From Alviniconcha marisindica (lineage: Eukaryota; Mollusca; Gastropoda; Provannidae), in NCBI GenBank assembly GCA_018857735.1, contig JABMCL010003210.1, forward strand, positions 345,001 through 409,000: a stretch of DNA of 64,000 bases, written 5' to 3'. The position numbers were made by a program, and so were the translations under genes. Of this stretch, positions 48,294 through 59,600 are shown in pieces. The notes below the pieces were generated by a model. That model was not told where the DNA came from, did not search any database, and saw only the letters and a program-made list of their open reading frames with translations. Position 1 is the stretch's first letter; each line of letters opens with the position of its first letter.

Positions 48294-48361
48294 ATGTAGG
48301 CGGTGGACCGAGTCATGGCTGGTTCCTTCCCGTCCACACATCATAATGGTGCCGGTTGACT
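48294..48361 (-). CDS. Internal exon of the unidentified gene
   Basis: 68 nt between GATTTACAG and GTAAGC encode STGTIMMCGREGTSHDSVHR plus LH. The good donor, acceptor and clean frame support a real exon. Upstream exons were not found; the gene may begin near 50.1 kb or extend elsewhere. Confidence 0.5.
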
Positions 48362-49880
48362 CTGTAAATCACCAGGCTTTGTCAAAAATACATTTGCTTC
48401 AATTTTGGCATGTGGTCCGTTAAGAAGTACTGTACACTGATCAACATATCACAAACAGCAATGCAATACATGTTTTCTTTCTTGATCTGAAAGAGAAGAG
48501 AAAAAAACACTAAAAAATAACATTAAAAGTTTTCATAAAAAATAGAATACAATATGAAGTAGCAATGGTATACATACATGCACACACAGAGACTAGCAAA
48601 TTCAGTCAACATTAATCATTTTCACTCAATCTGTTCCCACAGTTCAACCAAAGGAAAAAGAAAAGACCCAACTCACTCTTTTAGTACATATATAATATGG
48701 TAATTATAATAGTCAAACAATGAATGAGATGCCTGTGAAAAAGTCTCCCCAAAAGAGCACAAGCAACTTCACAAAGATGATCACACTGGTCTGAATACCC
48801 AATCTATTGCACTGGTGTAAAACTTAAGTACAAGTCTTAAAAGATCACACCAGGTATTTTGTATCACATGCAAAGGATCTGAGTGTTCAACATGAAAAAC
48901 AACAACAAAAAAGCATCTTCTTTGATTTTTTGAGTAAGTGTGACTTTAAGTTCTGACAAACGATCACCAAGATATGGCTGTATTCTTCCCCGCCCATGCC
49001 ATGACTAATTGTTAGTGTGTTGCCTTTCAACTTTCAGTATCTGATGTCTGTTCTGGCATAGTGCTAAAGACCTGGTTTAATACTGAAGCTTTCTTTGAAT
49101 TTCTACTCTGCACCACCTTGAGTAACAGAACATATATGTGTTCTTTATTTCATAATTTTTTTAATTCATGATGAAAACTACATAGCTGACCAGCTTTAGC
49201 AACAATGTGTCTACATCTGATTTCCACTGCCACCCATGAAACCGCATCACGGACAGATATTCTGAGCGAGCCATTGTGGCCAAACCAGCAGCCTCAGTAA
49301 TATAAACATAGTGCTGCTTTCCAACTACAGCACCGAAAATCTCTATGCATGGGCATTGGTGAACAAAACGTGGAGGACATCAATCAGTTTGGCAGCATTT
49401 TTGGAGAAGTGCACTCAACATGTCATTCAGGCTGAGCAACGCTAGCCAAGCCCTTGACAGACTCAGCAGCAAACCACAAAACCACCATGATATTCATGCC
49501 TGTGCTGCATTCAACTTCTTCTTTATCATTTATATGATCACTTGTTGAGTGCTTTATCTCAAGGTGAGCCCCAAGTGCTTCGCAATGGCAGCTCTGCATC
49601 CGAGCAGACCCACTGCGCTCTAACTAGTAGTATGCAGCTCTGAATTGAGTGACTGTAGCTGCGCACAGCGAGTTCTGAATATTCACCAAAGTGGTTGCAG
49701 CACCATTTTAACTGTTATGTTATTGGTATAAATGGTAATTATATGATCACACCCTCTACTGCACTAGTCCCAGGAAGAAAGGACTCTATGTTAGGAGCGC
49801 AGCAAGCAGCTGGAATAATTCTGAATGAGCTCCTGGGGTGACCATCCAGTAAAATCCAGTTACTAACTGTAAATGTGCTG
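48362..49880. other. No supported gene
   Basis: AT-rich sequence. 49525-49590 has a TTGAGTGCTTTATCTCAAGG...AAGTGCTTCGCAATGG segment resembling dispersed-element tails. Confidence 0.45.
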
Positions 49881-49883
49881 AAG

Positions 49884-49953
49884 CTACTTCATTACGAGGA
49901 TCTGCTGACAGACAGAATAACTAACAGTGACGTTTTGTCACAGTCAGTAGGTA
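49884..49953. repeat. Isolated copy of the 52.8-kb 69-bp repeat unit
   Basis: GAGGATCTGCTGACAGACAG then AATAACTAACAGTGACGTTT and TGTCACAGTCAGTA match the unit of the array at 52790-53680, about 3 kb away. Confidence 0.9.
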
Positions 49954-50099
49954 GGACCAGCCTCTCTTTAGCGCTGGGTAACATGGTCGTCGTGAGGCAA
50001 ATATTGCTCATTTTCAACTCGTCGTATCTGCCTTGTTTTGTGCAGTTTGTCAATAAAAACTACTGTCAGGCAAAAAACGATAAATTTACGACCTGTTGA

Positions 50100-50603
50100 T
50101 GCCATTGTTTTGTGCGTGAATGATGTATTGTGAGTTTGGAAGAAGTTTTAATGAACACACCAAGCGGCCGGAAACCGAGCGTGGTTCTGATGTCGAAAGT
50201 CAGATGAGTGAGGTCGGAAAACGGTTGCGTTCGGAAAACCGTTGGGAACTTTTACAAGAAAAACATACACATATGAAGTTAATATTTTTAGAAAGAGGAA
50301 TTCCCGTAGATTTTTCCGTTATAAAATGCGTTAAAATTCTTCGTTTTCGACTGTAGCAAAAATTGAGTCGAAAATACGTTCATTTTTACTGTAAATTTAC
50401 ACCAAGAAAGTTTGAATGCACCATATTCAATTTGGTATCACTGGAAAGACGAATTTTCGTTCTTTAAAACAGTGTATCGTTTAATCCGGAAGCGAGTTCT
50501 TGTAAGAGTTCCCATGCAACGGAAAGTGGAGACCCCGTAGATTTTGTCATCTGCTCGAGTTGCGCGATCGCTAAAGTCTGTGACTACGCGAGCGGCGCAA
50601 AAG
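50100..50603. promoter_or_regulatory. CpG-richer segment, candidate promoter region
   Basis: GC/CpG content rises (CGGCCGGAAACCGAGCG, GCGCGATCGC, CTACGCGAGCGGCGC) against AT-rich flanks, directly before the candidate ATG at 50604. A - strand ATG at 50105 (MASTGRKFIVFCLT, then a GTAGTT donor-like site) could mark a divergent gene. A 78-codon + ORF at 50120-50356 is also open; function unknown. Confidence 0.35.
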
Positions 50604-50637
50604 ATGCTCACCCTGGAGGAATTGGAAAGAAACCGTG
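50604..50637 (+). CDS. Candidate first coding exon of a + strand gene
   Basis: ATG in GCAAAAGATGC context encodes MLTLEELERNR plus one base, then a consensus GTAAGT donor at 50638 (phase 1). The CpG-rich leader supports a real 5' end. The candidate exons at 51948 and 54742 both accept phase 1. Confidence 0.45.
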
Positions 50638-51947
50638 GTAAGTTTTTTTCTTTTAGCGATAACTAAGTGAGTTTCCAACACAACCATAACTGTATTTTTG
50701 TGCTGTTTACATCTCTTTGAATGCAATTGAAGCAAATTTGTTGTGGTCTGGTCGTAGTTTGAACAACATTACAGAGTTATCTCCTCATTATTTCCTCCGA
50801 AATGCAAACTGATGTAAAAGTAGTAATTTCTTTCCCCGTAAATCCAAATTGACAAAAATCTGATGTATGGTGTATGTTCTCAACAGTGAATTTTTTTATA
50901 GGAAATTTAGCAAGTGAATGATTTAAAAAAAAGATATTTGTTTTTCTTGTCAGGGACAATAACTCTGATTTAGCTAGCAGATGATGCAGTCAGAACCAAT
51001 GTTTTTTACAGATCTGCTCATCTAGACAAAACAAAATAAAAGCGAGCCACCAGCCAAAATGAATGGTATATTGAGAGTTTGGAATTGTATTTGCTTCTGA
51101 AGAATTAATTTCTTCTTTTTCCACCATCTTCTTTCTCTTCCACCTTTTGTGCACATGGAAGACATGGCACACTGGCTCAAAATTACATGATTCTTTCAAT
51201 CTTTGTATATAATAATAATAATAATAATAACAATTACAAGTGTGTGTGTGTGTGTGGGGGGGGGGGGGGATTTAAAAAAGAGAAGTAATAATGACAAGTT
51301 TTTTTGTTTTTGTTTACCATTTTACAAGCATGATTGACAAGACAGACTATGGTAACAAGACAGAAGTAACTAAGTCAATAAGAAAGACTGAACAGGAAAC
51401 AAAATGAAAGAAATAATCACACACACACACTTCAAGAGCCACATCAAATGTGGGGGTGGGGGAAATAAAATAACTCTCAGAGCAACATTAAATACAGTTT
51501 TGAGCATGTCAATTTTTAAATTTCATTAAAGTGGGACTCCAATTTTTGTTAGTTTCCTGAATAATCCAGGTCTTTTATGTAAGGTATGGAAGTTTTTTTG
51601 TTTTTAAATGTTGTCAAATAATGGCTAGAGCGACTCCAGTTGGGGTTTTACTTCTGGGATTGTTTCAGTAGCTGAGACTGGTAGGAGTAGTCACATACCT
51701 GAAAATTAGTTCTTGTCTGCTTCCTTTTGTTTGTACCTTTCTGATTGATTTATTTCTCAAGTTATTACTGCATGATTCACACAAAGTCAAGTAAGTGTTA
51801 TTTACAACTAAACTTCAGAATTTGATGATTTAATCGGTGAGTATTAAGTGTATTTAATTGGTGAGTATTAAGTATTAGTGTGCTGTTTATGTTGAAATAA
51901 ATCTTTTTTACCTGTTTGTTTATATATTTCTTTGTTAATGATTTCAG

Positions 51948-51997
51948 AGGATGATCAATTTCATCATCTTGAGGAGAGAATTGGTCCTAGAAAGTGA
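51948..51997 (+). CDS. Candidate second exon of the + strand gene
   Basis: After GATTTCAG the frame set by 50604 reads EDDQFHHLEERIGPRK, then TGA at 51995-51997. Without further splicing the product would be a 27-residue peptide. A GTGAGG donor at 51994 would let it continue instead. Confidence 0.35.
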
Positions 51998-52114
51998 GGC
52001 AGGCCCCAACATCTACCACGAGGCCACACTTGGACTGCAGTTTTTAACTTCATTTCCTCATTCAAACAAGTCTACATATATCTAAAATTTGCCTAAATTT
52101 CCTTATGCTGTGCA

Positions 52115-52425
52115 TTTTCCTTCTCTGATTAATGCTGAATCTGCAGATACCAGAACCATGGCTGTATCTCTTTCCATTCCAGAGTTTGATTTGCTTTAAT
52201 GCTATTACCATCAAAGATTCGCGGGATATTTGCACCCTTTTTTCTCATGGAAACTTGCCTCTGTGGGTAAAATTTAGCTTGCACCTCTTTAGACTTGTGA
52301 ATTTGTATTGTCTAATTAATGCTGAATCAGTTGATACCAGAATTATGGTTGTACCTCTTTCCATTCCCATGTTATGTTTGATCTTGTCACGGTACCGTCA
52401 AAGATTGGTGATCGGACAATGTCAA
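52115..52425. repeat. Two diverged copies of a segment of about 120 bp
   Basis: TTAATGCTGAATC...GATACCAGAA and CTCTTTCCATTCC...ATGTTTGATnnnnT appear near 52129 and 52315; both copies also contain GTCAAAGATT or ATCAAAGATT. Confidence 0.75.
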
Positions 52426-52789
52426 AATTAGTGATTTTTCCATTTTGGCACTCTGCATCTCCAATATTTGAGTAAGGATGACTACTGAAAAAATTGTGTT
52501 TAGTCTGTGTAGTGCAGACACAGTGTAAAACAAGTTGGGTGGATGTATGACCAATAGTTTTTATGCTAGAGCCATACAAAAATGGCATTTTGTAAAATGC
52601 GTGTAAAACGCCTAAAATGGTGACTATTTGAAGGGTCATATCTCAACAAATATTATAGATAAATTAATGAAATTTGGCTTGTGTACTTGCCTTGTGACCC
52701 TCTTTAATATTACATATTAATGGATTGCATTGCTTGCTTTTCAAAATTTGGCTGGACCTACCTACAGTCAGTAACACTACTTCAACAGG

Positions 52790-53685
52790 AGGATTTGCTG
52801 ACAAAATAACTAAGTGATGTTTTGACACAGTCAGTAACACTAACTACTTCATCATGAGGAGTTGCTGACAGAATAACTAACAGTGACGTTTTGTCACAGT
52901 CAGTAACACTACTTCATCAGGAAGATTTGCTGACAGAATAACTGACAGTGACATTTTGTCATAATCAGTAACACTAACTACTTCATCAGGAGGATTTGCT
53001 GACAGAATAACTAACAGTGATGTTTTGTCACAGTCAGTAACACTAACTACTTCATCAGGAAGATTTGCTGACAGAATAACTAACTGTGATGTTTTGTCAC
53101 AGTCAGTAACACTAACTACTTCATCAGGAAGATTTGCTGACAGAATAACTAACAGTGACATTTTGACACAGTCAGTAACACTAACTACTTCATCAGGAGG
53201 ATTTGCTGACAGGTCAGAATAACTAACAGTGACATTTTGACACAGTCAGTAACACTAACTACTTCATCAGGAAGATTTGCCGACAGAATAACTAACAGTG
53301 ACATTTTGACACAGTCAGTAACACTAACTACTTCATCAGGAGGATTTGCTGACAGAATAACTAACAGTGACATTTTGACACAGTCAGTAACACTAACTAC
53401 TTCATCAGGAGGATTTGCTGACTGGACAGAATAACTAACAGTGACATTTTGACACAGTCAGTAACACTAACTATTTCATCAGGAAGATTTGCTGACAGAA
53501 TAACTAACAGTGACGTTTTGTCACAGTCAGTAACACTACTTCATCAGGAGGATTTGCTGACAGGACAGAATAACTAACAGTGACATTTTGTCACAGTCAG
53601 TAACACTAACTACTTCATCATGAGGATTTGCTGACTGAATAACTAACAGTGACGTTTTGTCACAGTCAGTAACACTAACAGCCTG
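52790..53685. repeat. 69-bp minisatellite
   Basis: About 13 copies of a unit with AATAACTAACAGTGACATTT, GACACAGTCAGTAACACTAA and CTACTTCATCAGGAGGATTT. The unit is 23 codons, so open frames on both strands are artefacts. Confidence 0.97.
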
Positions 53686-53689
53686 CAAC

Positions 53690-54320
53690 AGTGACATCCT
53701 TCACAAGGACTGAAAGACCCACACAGATATCCTTGACAAAACAGGACTCAGTGTGACTGAAAAATATACACAGTCACAGATGTCCTTGATTAGCTTAAGT
53801 CAACACAGGAATGAATGATTATTATTAACATCCTTAACAAAGTCAACATATGACTGAATGACCTACGTTAAATCCTTGCTACAGTCAACACAAGCCTGAA
53901 GGACCTACACTGTTGTCCTTAACATGGTCAACACAATACTAAGGGACCTACACTGACTGATGTCCTTGATGTGGTCAACAGAAGACCTAAGGACATACAC
54001 TGATGTCCTTGTCATGGTCAACACAATACTAAAGGACCTATGCTGATACCTTTGATGTGGTCAACACAGGACAGTCTTTGATGTGGTCAACACAAGACCT
54101 AAGGATATATACTTATGTTCTTGACATGGTCAACACAATACTAAAGGACCTATGTTGATGCCTTTGATGTGGTCAACATAAGACTTAAGAACATACACTG
54201 ATGTCCTTGACATGGTCAACACAATACTAAAGGACCTATACTGATGTCCTTGATGTGGTCAACACAAGACCTACAGACATACACTGATGCCCATGCCAGG
54301 GTCAACACAAGACTGAAGGA
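53690..54320. repeat. Degenerate repeat of about 43 bp
   Basis: Units of AAAGGACCTACACTGATG, TCCTTGATGTGGTCAACACA and variants, directly following the 69-bp array. Confidence 0.9.
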
Positions 54321-54741
54321 CCTTTATCGATGGTAAGGTTGCCATCTTGTAGTCACTGTGGACTCTGGAATCCCAGAAAGGAGATTTGGAAAAAAAAGTG
54401 AGGCAATTGTGATAGCTGATGTTAGAGACAAAACTATTAAAAGAAAAATTAGCAAAATTCACTGGACTTGAAACCACTCCCAGGCATGGTCAAACACAGC
54501 AACAACAAAAAGCAAGGTTGGTGAAGTGCTATCTGACAGTGTTGAAGCATTCATATTGTGTGTGTAACTGTGCAGCAACCTAGTCTTCAAAAATGCTCTT
54601 AAGCTGAGAAAAAGTTTGGGAATTCTAAGGCAAAAAGAAGCATAACAACAAAAACCAAGGTGGATGAAGTGCTATTTGACAGTGTTGAAGTTGAAGAATT
54701 CTAAAGTAAAACTCCTGCATGAATCCTTCCCTTGCAAGCAG

Positions 54742-54848
54742 CCAACAGACAGACTTTGGAAGGCCAAATCAGTGACGCTGCAGTCACTACAGCCTGTGGG
54801 AGCACTGCAGAGGAGTCCGACAAAAATGACTTGCCACCAACATTATTA
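54742..54848 (+). CDS. Candidate internal exon of the + strand gene
   Basis: Between TTGCAAGCAG and GTAAGT one frame reads NRQTLEGQISDAAVTTACGS and ends DKNDLPPTLL. The acceptor phase (2 nt) fits the 50604 exon. Polar, acidic composition; no domain recognised. Confidence 0.35.
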
Positions 54849-55433
54849 GTAAGTATCTATGTTAACATCCTGTAAACCAAACAGGGCCACCTCAGAACGA
54901 TCAAACTCCGTCGAAAGTAAACACACACTTCAAAACTCTTCTCATGTGCAAAACTATACTCAAACCAAATCTACAAAATCAGCCCAAACACAAATATAAA
55001 ACAAAACATACACAGATATATATATACAAACATCAAACACAAATTTTCAAAAGACTTAACCACCTCAATATTGCCCTTGTTAAAAAATATATAAAAAAAG
55101 CATTTTTTTTTTTATAAGGCTTTAAAAAGGAACAGGCAGAAATAAAAAAATCTTCTTTTACATATTTGATGCATTACAGCAGTAATCTTTAATTTCCCAC
55201 TGGGATGAATAGAAAAATAAAGTATATTGTCATTTTTGTTGTTATTTTATTGTTAATCTGCACATGCCAAGAACCAACTATAATCTCCTAACTGCTCAAT
55301 AGGAGCTATGATGAAAAGCCTGTCTCTTAGTCAAAAATACTGATTTATTTGAGGTGAAGGGCAAACAGACAGCAGTCTCTCTCCAAGATTTGAACATTTG
55401 TAAATAAATAGAGTAATGATGATTACCCCCTAT

Positions 55434-55474
<41 letters not shown>

Positions 55475-56400
55475 TGCATGGTGTATAGGGTCTAGATAGA
55501 AAATATGTTAAAAGCTATACTCCTGCCATTTACTGGGGTGACAGTGAATTACAAGCATTTACTTGTTCACAGTCGTATGACATCTTGAACCAGGTTTCAA
55601 TTCACAATTAAATAAGCAATTCTCTTTGTTCCATGTATACATTCTAGATGTACTGCAAATACACAGCTTGAAAGATATTTTTTTAATGTTATAAATCACA
55701 GCAAGAAAAGGAACTGAACAGAAAACTTGCAACTTTGCACCATAAAAAATAATAACTGTGAACTGAAATTGTTTTGTGGCACATCAAAACTGCAGTTATG
55801 CATGGAGAATTTGTACCACTGAATATGACAAACAGTTAATATAGTATAATTTGTCATGACAAGACAACTTTTTATTTTCTAAGTTCTTACATATCACTGA
55901 ATCATTGGCAGATGTACTAAAGGTAGAACTAAAGCTCGATACCAGCATGTTTGGAGATTCAGTCTATAGCAACAGAAAGCTATTTGCTTGCTAGAGGCTT
56001 TAGAATGAAGTGTCTTCTGACATGAATGACGAGTGACAGAAATTTTGAAAGACAATGGGCACACCTGAAATTTCCAATACCAGATAATCCCTCACTGTTT
56101 CTTTCTCTCCCTCTGTCATATGATTGTACACAGGAATAAAACTGACACTAGTGACAGGGAATAAAGAAAAAAATGTTTTTTGGAAACATTATAACTTCAG
56201 TTTATGGGAAGTCACTTTTGCAGTGAACACATAAGAAATTTTAAAAACAAAACAGGATGGCTGCAAACATGTGACACACAAAATAAAAACAATCAATAGT
56301 TCAAAATCAGAGATCAAGTGTGATATCAGATCACTGGTTTATATTCACACAACTACTTCACCCACTGACAAGTCGTCCATGTTTTGCTCACTAACAAACC
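54849..56400. other. LIPE 3'UTR and flank
   Basis: AT-rich, with an (AC)n microsatellite at 55436-55470. - strand AATAAA candidates include 55871-55876, about 530 bases past the LIPE stop. Confidence 0.5.
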
Positions 56401-56408
56401 AGAGCTGC

Positions 56409-56621
56409 CTACTCTGTCTTCTCTTCATCCAGACGAAGGAGGTGTCTCAGCTTGCCGACACACAGGTCACTAGCGTGCTTGGCATCACGGGAAGCCAGGG
56501 AGAAGTTGAGAAAGCCATGAGGTAGGTCGTCAAGCAGCAGCAGATCAACGGATTTGCCAAGGGAGCGAAGTCGGCGCGTGAACATGACGGAGTCATCCAG
56601 CAGAGGATCCAGATGACAAGC
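56409..56621 (-). CDS. LIPE: LIPE last exon (catalytic Asp and His, stop)
   Basis: 213 nt. The acceptor TGGTTGCAG precedes [18 protein letters not shown]. The Asp within LDPLLDDS and the His in DLPHGF complete the triad. It ends [15 protein letters not shown] at 56411-56409, without the longer tail of mammalian HSL. Confidence 0.95.
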   Translation of the reverse strand, partial: ACHLDPLLDDSVMFTRRLRSLGKSVDLLLLDDLPHGFLNFSLASRDAKHASDLCVGKLRHLLRLDEEKTE

Positions 56622-59600
56622 CTGCAACCAGTCAGTCACAAATCACTGTCTGCCCTCCCAGTCAGTCACAAATCACTGTCTGTCCTCCCAGTCAGTCACA
56701 AATCACTGCCTGCCTTCCCAGTCAGTCACAAATCACTGTCTTCCCTCCCAGTCATTCACAGATTACTGCCCTCCCAGTCACAAATCACTGCCTGCCCTCC
56801 CAGTCAGTCACAGATCACTGTCTGCCCTCCCAGTCAGTCACAAATCACTGTCTGCCCTCCCAGTCAGTCACAAATCACTGCCTGCCCTCCCAGTCAGTCA
56901 CAGTTCACTGTCTGCCCTCCCAGTCAGTTACGAATCATTGTTTGCCCTCTAGTTGAAAGTCAGTAATAAAAAGCTATTCTGTTTCAATGACAAACAGACA
57001 TGGAAATGTTTACGATAATCAACTGCATAAATGACTTGAAGGAACTTTTTGAATGATTACCTGAACAATTCATGTTACTGTTTCATAGCTGACTATCTAT
57101 ACCAAGCTTTGGGTTAGCTGGTGAACACCTTAAAACTGCTCAGCTTCCTTGGAAGAGTTTACCTCTTTAAGGTGACTGTCATCATTGAGAGGAGCCATTT
57201 AGTGTGCGTACGTGCGTGTAACTGTTGAGGCTAAAGTATCTGGAAAAGTTTACTTCTTTGGAATGATCTGATTATCTGGCTGTCATCCAGAAGAAGAGCC
57301 AGTGGGGTGTTGGGGTGTGGGTTGGGGCGAGGGCGAGGGTGAGGGTCTCTTCTCCTTGCATTAAAACAGCCAGTGAAACATTGGAAAGGACCGAAACAAA
57401 ATACAAAACCACTCACCACTAGGCACACATGAGGAAGACCTTCCAGTAGCCAGTCTGGCGCCAGCAGGGGGGACATGTATGGATTCTTCACAATGGGAAT
57501 ATTCCGGATTGCTCGCAGTGGACTATGGGGCAAATGACGTTCTCGCTTGAAGTCTGACGGTGACATGCCGTGTGACCGATAGGCTGAAGGATCATGCAGA
57601 ACGGGCTGAGAAGCACTCCTTGGTAATGAAGAAGAACCGCCTGATGTTGTTCTGTGCAGATTTAAGTGCAAGCTGTCTCGACTGAGGCTCGGCTTCGAAG
57701 CACCTTCACCAGAAAGTACAGACGTTGTAGCTGCAAGTGGAGCTACAGAAGATTCCAGTTTATCAGCTTCGTCACTAAGGCAACCACTGTCAGGGGAGAG
57801 ATGACGGTCTGGAAACGGTCGGGAACATGCAGCATCTTTGTCAGGAGAAGAGCATTTGGGCAACAGGCACTGGGGGTTTCTTAAACCCACGGAACTTTCT
57901 GATGCGAGATCGGAAGCAGCAGCCATGTTATCAGAAGCATTCTTACTTGCGACGCATTCTTCTGTCAGCCCCCCCTCCTCACTCACATCAGCATCTTTTC
58001 TTCCCAGTTCAGCATCATCCTTCATCTCAACGTCTTCAGTTCCTCTCAACGGGCATCCTTCCGCCAGCGTCTGTGGCTCAGCAGTGGGAGACATGAACGG
58101 GAGCGAAGGTGAAGAATCGCTGAGCCTGGGATGATGGGTGTGCTCGCTAGCTGAAGCATCAGCTTGGACAGCACTGGGCTGAGCGGACCCTAGAATTTCA
58201 TACGAGTCCAAGTCGTCACTGGGTGTGGACAGCAGACTGCTGGGCAAGGTAGTGCTGGGAGTGCAGCTGGCGGCAGAGCTGTCCAGCTCATACTGCAGTA
58301 GCTCTGCTTTGTCGTGGGGCAAGCTAGGCATGCAGCTATGTGGTTCTAGGGACTTCTCCTCCAGCGCACTTCGATCAGTGACGGGGAACGTTTCGTTATC
58401 ATCACAAAGTGGAGACTGTTCACCGTGGCCATCTTTGTGGGCATCACTGGGAAGATGGGACTGGAGAACAGAACTATCTGGTAAAGTCTGATCACCTGGA
58501 AGTGTCTGTAGAGACATCCCTGTGGCACTTGTTACAGCACCACTCATGGACAGAATGCTATCTGTGGGCTTCTGTGATGCACCAGGGCCTCCTGCATCAA
58601 AAACTGGCACTTCTTCCTCCAAACTGATTTCAACCATTGCCCCTTCTTTCTCTGCACCTGTTGACAGCTGTGCCGGGGTGCCTTGTGGAGCCTCCAGAGT
58701 GGCAGAGGCACCTGTTGACAGCTGTGCTGGGGTGCCTTGTTGAGCCTCCAATGTGGCAGCAATGGCTGCATCTCCAAAGTCTTGGTTGTCACTGGGGGTT
58801 GCCATGGGGGTGTGGAAGCTGGGGGTGTGGGGACTCTCATCTGTGCTGCTGCCAAACTTGCTGGCATCACTTCCAGCCATTTCTCCACTTGCCTGAGACT
58901 GGCAGCCTTCAGGAATAGGCACCAGAGGAATCTGTTCTGGGGTGTGCCCGGCTGAGAAGCTCTTGGACAGGAGTTGAGTGCAGGACCCAACATATGAAAC
59001 GAACTTGTCAGTGGCGCCCGACACCATGGAGGAGATCGTGTGACCACCTGTTCTTGGCCTGCTGAAGAGCTCCACTTCCTCGCTGGCACTGTCCAACCTC
59101 TTTCGTTCTGTCTTCTGGTCAGCGTCAGAGCGCTGTGAAGCTGCCAGTGTGGTGCTGGCTCTAGCAGCAGAGTCCTGACTGACAACTATCCAGTCTGAAT
59201 CGTGGGGTTCCTTGGATGACAGACGCAGCATGGCAGCGCTCGACTCGATGTGACAGGTGACAGACTCTGCCAGTTGTGAAGACAGTTCATCTGACACACC
59301 TGCATAGGCTGCAATGACACAAGGTGGCACCAGTTACCTGAGCCAGTTCTAAGATACAGTGTTAGAGCCTTTAAAACAGAACACTCTGAAAGCAGGACAT
59401 CCACCCCCCACCCCTCAAAACCTCCACCCCATTTTATTATTTGTGACTCTGCTGCCACTGGATTTCCCAAGGAAAAGTGATCTCTATGGGAGAAAATCCC
59501 AGCGACAATGAAGTATACAAAAATACAGGTATGGACAGCCTTGGAAGTCAGTGTGTATGACAAGCAATCTTTTTATGTTTAATAATGTTTTTGTCTCTAT

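Noticed and set aside
52877..53434. Several ORFs with 23-residue repeats
   Set aside because: By-product of the 69-bp unit; open on both strands.
56625..56955. CRISPR-like regular repeats
   Set aside because: Units are contiguous without unique spacers and lie in a eukaryotic intron; this is a minisatellite.
58544..59185. 213-aa ORF in another frame of the large LIPE exon
   Set aside because: Its ends do not align with splice sites. The LIPE frame is fixed by conserved residues at both exon ends.
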